From assembly GCA_024362935.1 (NCBI GenBank), contig JANCRA010000010.1, positions 5,696,501 to 5,760,500 of the forward strand: a DNA stretch of 64,000 nucleotides. Direction: 5' to 3'. A program made the translations under genes and the position numbers. The notes under the pieces are model-generated. The model did no database searches and was not told where the DNA came from. It worked only from the letters and a program-made list of their open reading frames with translations. Source of the DNA: Setophaga petechia (Eukaryota; Chordata; Aves; Passeriformes; Parulidae). Shown here piece by piece: positions 24,201 to 33,200 of the stretch; positions within the stretch are counted from its first letter, which is position 1; each line of letters starts with the position of its first letter.

Positions 24201-27200
24201 AAGGAAGGCATCAGAATGTGTGCAGAGCTCTCTGGCTGCCCAGACGTGTGAGATGGTCACCTCGCACAAAGGTGAGATGAGTCTTCTCCAGGCACTTGGG
24301 TGATGCTGATTTTAAGATTAAACAAATCTTGTCTTCACAGTAGCCAATTATTCAGAGAGGCAGCACTAGGAGAGTGTTGTGGCTGGACAAAGCCACAGCT
24401 GACCTGATCATTTATGTGTCTGTGTCTGCTTGTACTGAGTCCTACAAATAGACTTATTCAGATGCTCTGCAGCCCTGCCCTTGCTGTCTCCCAGTGTCAT
24501 TTGCAGGTGTCTTGCCTGGTCACTGTTTGCTGCAGGCTGCTGTAGGAGATGGGGCTCCTCTGTGCTGCACGCCCTGCCTGTTTTCATGTTTGGAGCACAC
24601 AATAGTGTCTGGCTTTGCAGAGAGCAGAGTCCCATCTGGCTGAGCAGCTCAGCCCTGCAGCCAGTCTTTCAGCTTCTTCTCTCAAGGACTCGAAGATGTA
24701 CACAAATATATCTAATTATAACCTGCCTCCCGTGGCTGCTGCACCACTCTTACAGCCCCAAGTGTGACAGTGTCAGAACCTGGGCACAAGGGCATTGATC
24801 AGTGGCCATTCTGGGCTGTGAACAGAGGTGAGCTTTGCTTGCCCTCAGAACTTTGCTCTGTGGAAAGGGCAAACATCATGAATTTGCTGCCACAACTAGA
24901 CACTTCTTCCTGAGGGGAAGAGGGAGGTGATAAAACCCTTCCCTGCATGCCAGGGTGAGCAGTGCTTCCCTGCCTGTCTCTCCATTGATCATGTGTCCCA
25001 GGTCAAGTCACTTGTCAGCTCAAAATGGGGAAGGGGCAGGGTTGTCCCTCAGTCTATCACACTCCAAAGAGCACTGGGAAGATGGTAGTGGGATGTCAGT
25101 CACATCCTTCCCAGCCTGCAGGGAGTTCTGAAGAGACAGAAAGCTTCCAGACTCTGTTCTTTCCCTGAAAAGCCTGTTGTGCTTTGGGTTTGTGAATTCC
25201 AGGCAGGCAGTGTCATCACCAAGTGGCAGTGTCCCCTGTGTGCCAACAGCATCCTTCATGCCTCAGGCTGCACCATCACAAACCAGAGACACTGTGCTCA
25301 AGGGAACTGGCAAGTCTCTGATGTTCAAGGGCTCTGTAGTCACTTCCCTGAGCACTGGAAATGAGAAATAAATGCAAAATAGTGGAATGATGTGTGAATA
25401 ACATCGTGTCCTTAAGGTGGACCTGACTGAGCAGAGAAGCAGAAGGTGGAACAGGAAAAAGCCCAGGGAAAAATATCCATAAAGCAAAATTTTTCTGTGT
25501 GATTTTGCAAAACCATGCACTAAACCTGAGGTTTGATACGTCAGTGATCTATAAAAGACTAGAAAGGGGGAGCCAGTGAGGTCAATCAAGACAAAAGAAC
25601 CAAGGCAGGCAGTGTGGAGACCCTCTAGTGCTGCCTGAGCAGAGGGGATGGCAGAGACCAGGCAGAGACACAGGCAGAGTCAGGGGAAGGGAGCACTGAG
25701 CCCCCACACCTTTGGCAGCACTCTGAACTGAGGCCTGGGTGTTGCACCCCACTTACAGAGCTGTCCTGCTCTGTGCAGCCACACTGGGAAAGGGCAAACA
25801 GAGATGGGATGGAGAAAACCAAAACACTGAGGCTTTTCTGCTGCCTTTGTATTCCATGAGGGCTCAGCCCTGGTTTCATCCTCTGTCCAAGGCACCATCA
25901 CCACAGGGTGCTGACACCTGCGAGGTGCAGCTGGGGCAGCAGAGAGCTACCTGGGGTAGGAATCACCCAAAACCCAGGGAGATGGTGCCTGTCCATGGTG
26001 GCTGGCCCAGAGCACAGCAATGGAAGCATCTGTGTCCAGGTGCATGAGTAAGGAATGGAACAGGAGAATTCAAACCTTCCTCTTCACACTCTCAGGGGAG
26101 ATGACTGCCATGCTGAAGTGATTTAAAGGGTCCTGTGTGTAACCAGGCTCTTCAGAGCAGACCCATTTACATGCACTCATCTGTAGACAGCTTTCCTTTT
26201 TCCTTTCTCTTTCTCAGTGCAGCAAGCAGGATAATAGGACAGGCTTTTGTCCTTCCCTAGAAGCACTCTGCCTGGGCAGTGCTGCAAGCTGGTAGAAATC
26301 TCTTCCAGGTCCCATTTGGTAACTCCCAGATTGAGAGAAATCATTAACAAAGAGATTTTCCAACCCACATTTGCAGTAGGAACGTCCCTGTGGGAATTAC
26401 CAGGGACAGGGTGACCCTGACTGGATCCCTGTGAGGAGGCTGTGCCCCAGAGAATGAGGACAGGGACAGGACCCTGGGACACTCCCTTGCCTTGGCTGTG
26501 CATTTTCTGGTTGTCTCTAACCCAGTAGGCAGACATTGTGCCAGGCACTTGGTTGGAAGGTGCTGCAAACATCTGGGACATGGGGAATGGGCTCATCTGG
26601 TGGTGAAGGAACCAAGTCCCATTTATGGGATAAGAACATTGCAGTGGGGAAGTCCAGTAAGTAAGAGCCAGGGCCCTGCCAGCTCATCCAGTCGTGTTCT
26701 CAGGCTGCAATCAGATGCCTCAGCTGCTCCTTTCCCAGCACAGGACACTCATCCAGGCATTGAGTCCTCTTGCTGTGCACTCCTGGCATCAAGCAGAGCC
26801 ATTAAGCACAAGGAAAGGGAGCATTGCCCAGGCTGGGCTGTGGGGAGGCAGCTGATCCATCATGCCCGTGGTCCCTGGATGGAGCAGACTGTGCTTTTGA
26901 GGGAGCAGAGAGCATTTCCTCTCTGGCTCAGGCAGGATGGGCTGGTGCTGCTGCTGGTGCCTCCTCCCAGCCCTCAGCTCTGAGAGCAGCCCTGGCAGTG
27001 CCAGGGGCTGGCAGGGCTGAGGGCAGGGGTGTCCCTTTGCCCCTCTGCTCCCTTCTGCAGCCTTAATGGCTGAGCAGGGAGGAGAGGAAATCTGCCAGGC
27101 TGAGCCAGGAGCTGGGCTGGATCCACACCACAGACCCTGGCTGTCTTCAGGCAGTATCATCCCTCTCTTTGTCTGCTTGCTAAATAATTGAGCAGATTTT

Positions 27201-30200
27201 CTATTAAGCCTCTTTCAGAGTGAGCTAATGGAGCAGTGCTGGCCAGAGCTGGTGTCAGGATCCTGGGGAGTGGCAGGGGAAGGGGTGAGGCCCAGAGGTG
27301 AGGCTGTGCTCCCCTGTGTGAGGGCATGCTGCAACTGGGACTGGCTTTGTGGGAACTGAGTGGCCATCCCAGAGTGGAAATGAGCTGGGTTGTGTCAGGG
27401 CAGGGCCACTGCTCTGCTCCTTGGGCTTCCCCCATGCTCCCTCCATCCCCTCAGAGGCAGGGAGCTGATGCTGTCAGGGTGAGGAGAGGGTTGGGACAAG
27501 TCCTGAAGAGCCTTCAAGCTGCATCTCCCAGGATGGAGAAGAAAGGAGGAAAAGCCCTGTGCCCACCAAGATGATGGTGGCACTGGCCATCAGACCACAG
27601 GACAGGGATCCTGGACCAGAAACAACCATGCTGAGCCAGTGGGATGCTGAGCAGGAGCCAGTGGAAGCTGCCAGAAGCAGCACTGGGCTGGTGTGGTTAT
27701 TTCTGTCTGGGCTTCTGCACTCCTCTCCTTTGCAAACTGTGGATGAGTGCAGAGACATGGGCTGTGAGGGGACAAAGGGATTCCTGGGGCAGAAGCAACA
27801 CACTGGTGAGCAGAAAGGTAAGGAGGCACAAGACTGGGTGGGAGAGGAAGGCTAATAAGACTGCTCAGTTCCTAAATTGTTTAGGGATCACCTCCACTGG
27901 AAAGCTCAGAAGATCCCAGCCTGCAGGTTCCTGATCAGCCTGGCCACCCACCTGTGTGCTCAGGTGCTGCTGGGACCCTGGGGGCTTGGCTGGACCTGGG
28001 GACATGGCTGTTTTCTGCTTAGTTCCTGTAAGACTTCGTAATTAATTTGGGATCCCCTACACTCTAATGCTTCCTCGACAGTGTTGGTCAGCAGGTTGTG
28101 GTGGAAGGATGGGCAGGAGTAGACATTTCATGGACCATACAGTCTGAAGGAGTCCTGGTACCTTGCCCTAAAAGATAAAACTAAAAAACTCAGAAAAAAC
28201 CCTCAGAAAATGGGTGGTACTGCAGTTTTGCAGTGTGTAACACTGGGGTGAGAGTGAGCCAGAGCACAGAAGAATTATTAGCTGTGGCCTAGGTTTCATG
28301 GTTAAAAAAGGAGTGTGGTCAGTGTTTCTACAAGCTGCCAGCTCCAAGTGCTGCATCCTGAGTGATGGGACTGCCAGGGCTCTCCCAGCCCCTTGGGGCT
28401 GCCAGGCACATGCTGGGAGGCAGGAGCAGGCCTTGTGCTGGCCAGCACCAGGCTCTGCTGATTTGAGCTCTCTGGAAAACCGTGAGCATCATAAGGGAAG
28501 GATCTGGGCCCTGCCTTGGCCATCCTTGGTGACAGGAGGACAGGATGGGACTGGCAGGCAGTGCTGCCCCATTGTCCTGGCTGAGGTGTGAGGTGCCAGA
28601 GGAGACAGGAGTCAGTGTTGGACACTGGTCCCCAAAGCCAGTCCTTACCCCAAAGCCAGTCCTTATCCCAGAGCCATCCTTATCCCAGAGCCATCCTTAT
28701 CCCAAAGCCATCCTTATCCCAAAGCTAGTCCTTATCCCAAAGCCAGTCCTTATCCCAGAGCCATCCTTGTCCCCACACACCCTGGCACAGGTCCCTGTGT
28801 GCCAGGGCCAGGGAGGTTTTGCTGACCCGTTCCTTTGCCCTGCAGAGTCGAGGAGCAGGAGGGAGGTTTGGCAGGGAGCCAGGGGTGTAATGGTGGAGGT
28901 GGCTGCCAGGAGAGGACAGTGGATTCCTTGGGGAAGATCCATTAGGTTTCCCAGCTCCTGCCTGTCAGAGAGGCTTTGCTCCTGGCTGTTTTTCTTTCCT
29001 GAGATGTTCTGCCTTTCAGGCTGCTTAATGAACTGTTCAAACCACCTCCCAGTGCTCATTGGATCAGCAGTGTGGTGGTGTGGGATCCTTTCTGGGCATC
29101 AGGAACGTGTGAAAAGCAGCAGCAGGACTTTCCTGGGTAGAGGCAGAGGGATCCCTTGAGGGCAGCACGGATACAAATCTCAGAGCAAGGCCCTGGAGAG
29201 CAAGCCTCAGCTTTCCTGCAGGGATAGGAGAATTGCAGCCAGCCTAGGAGAGCTCTCCTGGGCTTTTTCAGGCTGATGTGTCCTGGAAAGGCCCCTGGGA
29301 GCTTTTCTTACGCTCCCTGAGCTTTCCCCAATCTTCAGTCATTATCCTCAGCCGAGGATGCAGGTTTGCAGGAGCACTAATGCCTGGGAAGCTGGTGTTG
29401 GCAGGGGGGAAGATTTTTGGGGAGACAGACAGGAATGGTGATAATGGGTGGGTAACAGCCAGTCTGGGTGCTGGGCCCCAGAGCAGCACTTATCTTTCCT
29501 TCTGGAGGAAGATGTGCTTAGATGTGGCACATGCTCTGGCTGGGCCCTGGCTGCAGTCAGCTGGGTCTCTTCTCTTTCCCAGACATTCCCAGGTTAAATT
29601 CAGACCTTCCTTCCCCTGGGATCCCTGCCTGGCTGCAAAGCCAGGGGTGATGGCAGCGCTCAGCTCCACCCTCGAGGTGCCGCTCACCTCTGAGTCTGAC
29701 ACTGCCACACCTCGGCAGCCCCCGCGTGGCTGGCACGGCGTCCTGGCCCGTCAGGACACTGCGCTAACAGGAGGTGACAGGGCCAGCGAGGGCACGGCCA
29801 GCGGGGGCTGTCGCTGTGCATCCGTCACCTCCGGCTGCCGCGGGGCACGGAGCTGCACAAAGTCAGGGCAGGAGCGGCCTGGGAGGCCAGGCTGCCTCAG
29901 GAGAGCTCTCACCCAGGCACTCACCCCTCCCTGGGTGGGGGGTGGTATTGACAATTTATTTGGGCACAAAGTTGAGGTTTTGCTGGGGAAAAAGCTGCTT
30001 GTTTCCTAGCCAGAGAAGTTGAAAGGATGTGTGCTAGTGTGGTCGCAGTGCCACAGGGTTCTTCCTCTCCTGCCAGTCACAGGGCTGCCAGCAGCAGCTC
30101 TTGGGACCAGAGCTCAGCCATAGGGGGGCTGCAGGTGTCTGAAGGGTCCTGGTCCCCATGGTGTCTGAGCTGTGCTCCTGCCCACGGCTGGTAGCCCCGG

Positions 30201-33200
30201 CCTCCCCTGTGCTGCGTGCGATGGCCACATGCTCCTGCTCCAGCTGTGGGTGGGACACTGGTGACTGGCACATGGGTAGGATACCCTTATACCTCTGTGG
30301 GATCAGACAGGCATTTTGGGGGCCCAGAACCACTCCCTGTTTCAGCAAGAGGGAAGGGTAGGTGCCAGGGAAGGCAGTACAGGGGAAAGGAGTGGGAGGC
30401 TCCATCTGCAGGGAGCACCAGGGCTTTGCCAAAGGCAATGCCCATCCCTAGTGGGATCTTTCCCCTTCTTGTTCCTTTTGGGGTCTGGATGTGCCCTCGT
30501 GTCAGGTGGTGCTGCTCCTTCCCCAGCTCCCAGGCATCATTTAGGGGACCTGCCCTCCCAAGGACAAGCCACTGGGTGCTTCTCTCTCACCAGCAGCACA
30601 CCACCCGCACAATAACACCCTTGCCAAGGCCACCTGAAGGCCATTTGATGGGAACAGAGGCTGCCAGTCCAGTGCAGATTGCCTGGCTCCGTGTGCCAGG
30701 CCTGCAGGAATTGAGGGCTCCCTCAGCCTCCCACCGCTGTGCCCGTGAGCTGCACACTGCTGCAAGGGCAAGGAGACACTCAGCCCAGCGTGAGCTTAAA
30801 AAAATAGGCATTTTTATTCCAATGGAACTAGAGAATTACGACCCAGGAGAGGGGAGGATTACTCACATTTATCGATAGGCTGATTGGGTTACTGCCTAAA
30901 TAGCTGTGCTCGAGCAGCGTGTCCGCCTCAAGGAGAAGCAGCGGGGGAGCGCGTGGCGCATCGGGGACCTCGGTGTCCTTGGTGGCACGGCGAGCTCTGA
31001 GCAGTGCGGGCTGGGGCGCTGTGGCTCGTCACCTCATCCTGCCTGGACGATTTACAGCTTCTCGGGAAGCAAAAGCTTGGAAGGGTTTGCTTGGCTGCGT
31101 GGCTGGTCGGGCGCTGAGCTCCATCCCTCCTGCATGGCCATGTTTGAAGAGGGGTGTGGGGGTGTGTACCCCCGTTTGTGACAGGGTCACAGTCCCCTGC
31201 TCCCAGCCATGACATGCTGATGGTGACCAGTGTGTGCTGGGAGAGGACGGTGGCATCACCAATCCTGAAGATCCTGGCACGAGCCAGGAGAGTGTCCCAC
31301 TTGTCACAGCTATTCCTTGGCCTGGGGGGTCTGTCGCAGTGGTGTCAGGTTGGGCATCTCATGCCTAGGGACATGACAGACTGCCAGGCCTGGTGTCACA
31401 TTAGGGAGGGCAGGTGCCCAAATGAAGGGATATTTCTCCAGCATGCTGGGTTCATCAGTGTTACCCATGTGCTAACAAGGCCATTGCCAGCAGATTATGT
31501 AAGGTGCTCTTGCTGGGCACCAGTGTGCCTGTGGCCCAAAATCCACCAGGAGCCCATGGCTGAAGCAGTTGTGGGTGGTGTCAGTCTCTCCCGTGGGTCA
31601 TGGTCAAGCCAGGAACTCGGGATGCCCATTAATCCTGATCTAGCAGCAATGGAGCAGACCAGCTCTAAGGAGGCCTCGGCTCTGCTCCCAGCACTGTCCC
31701 ACTAAGACACAATGGGGGTATCAGAAAAGACAGAGCTGATGGACTCTGAGTCTGACTTGACCTGCAGGACCTTGGGGTGCTTGGGGTCGGGGAAGTCCTC
31801 GCCGAGGGCCAGGCGGATCTTGCCGTTCTGCGTCTCCCTGATGGGCTCCAGGAACACGACGTGTTTGTTGGCGCTGGCCTTGCGGTGCGGCCCGTCGGTG
31901 GCGGGGGGCGTGGTGCTGAGGATGGAGGACTGGGCGCTGCACTCCTGCGGGGGGCTCAGCGGGGCTGGCTTCCTGCAGCAGCCCAGGCAGCGGCATGGCG
32001 TCAGGTACAGGTAGATGATCACCAGCACCAGGCTCACGATGCAGCCCAGCAGGGTCGTGAGGCCAGTGCTGAAGGTCTCCCCAGCTGCCTTGGGGTAGAG
32101 GACGGTCACGTTGAACTCGCACATCCTGCTGAAGTTGTAGGGGCTGTTCATGGCCAAGCCTACATAGACCCCCGAGAGCCAGGGCTTGGCTGCGGCGATC
32201 CTCAGGCTGCCATTGCCATAGACCTCCAGGGAGCGATTGCTGTTCCCTGGGTGTTTGATGGGCTCATGGTGAGGGGTGATCCACATGGAGGTGGTGGCAG
32301 TGTGGGGCAGGCTGCTGTTACTGCTGTTACAGGTGAGCAGGACGGGCTGGCCCACCACCACCTCCAGGTGCGAGAGGTGCGCGTCCTCGGAGCTCCCCGA
32401 GCAGTTCTCAAACATGTCTCTGTGCTTGAGGAACTTGATCAGGGACCGGGGCGCGTTGTCAGACACCTTGCAGGTGTGTTCCTCTGAGAAGTCTTTCACA
32501 GAGCTGAAACCTCTCTGATTCCAGCGCTGAAGCATCAGGTAGAGCTGGCAGCTGCACCTGATGGGGTTGTTGTGCAGGTACAAGCCATTGCCGACGTTTT
32601 CGGGCAGAGCTGCCAGCACCTCCACGGGGATGCTACTCAGGCTGTTGGAGGAGAGGTCCAGCGTGCGGAGCTTGTGGATTCCCAGCCCCTGCACAGCATG
32701 GAAGGGGAAGGTGGTCAGGTTGTTCCAGCTCAGGTAGACTTTCTTCAGATCACTCAGCTTGGCAAAGGCGTTTTCATCCACCCGCTTGATGTGGTTGTCG
32801 TAGAGCAGCAGCTCCTCCAGGCTCACCAGCGCCTCAAAGTAGTGCCTCTCCACAGCTTGCAGGTGGTTGGAGGACATGTCCAGGTGCCGCAGGAAGGAGG
32901 CGTTGTGGAAAGCCCGCTGAGAAAGGTCCCGAATCTGGTTGTGGCTGATGTGAAGGGCCTCGAGGTGCGGGAGGGCGGCTAGCCAGTGGTCCTGGAGCTG
33001 GGTGAGGGCGTTGTGGCTGAGGTCCAGCGTGGTGGTGGTGGGCGGCAGTGCCTGGGGCACCCACCGCAGCGTCTGCCGGCTGCAGCTCAGCAGGTCGGAG
33101 GTGCAGATGCAGGTGTCGGGGCAGCGGTGGGGCCGCGGGGAGGCTCGGGGGGCGCACAGCTGGAGCAGCAGCAGGAGCAGTTTTGCCACCCGCGGCCAGA

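Larger units (their letters stand above)
23740..31701 (+). other. left part of the 11.3-kb RNF123 intron
   Basis: This is the first part of the intron 23740-35002. It contains an imperfect two-copy repeat of about 33 bp near 23942-24005 (GGAAAACC(T/C)TTGT(G/A)AGAGG), an 18-bp array at 28630-28773, and the putative 3' UTR of AMIGO3 on the opposite strand (about 30,795-31,701). No other gene was recognised; open frames here lack splice context or family similarity. Confidence 0.55.

Noticed and set aside
28836..28900. Acceptor-like TTTGCCCTGCAG followed by open sequence, considered as an extra RNF123 exon
   Set aside because: No donor in a workable position, and the direct join of 23739 to 35003 already restores the conserved protein.
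28545..29159. 204-codon open frame with [15 protein letters not shown] repeats
   Set aside because: The repeats are the 17-18 bp intronic array translated; it is not a gene.
31777..32487. 236-codon open frame on the + strand
   Set aside because: It is the exact antisense shadow of the AMIGO3 coding exon.
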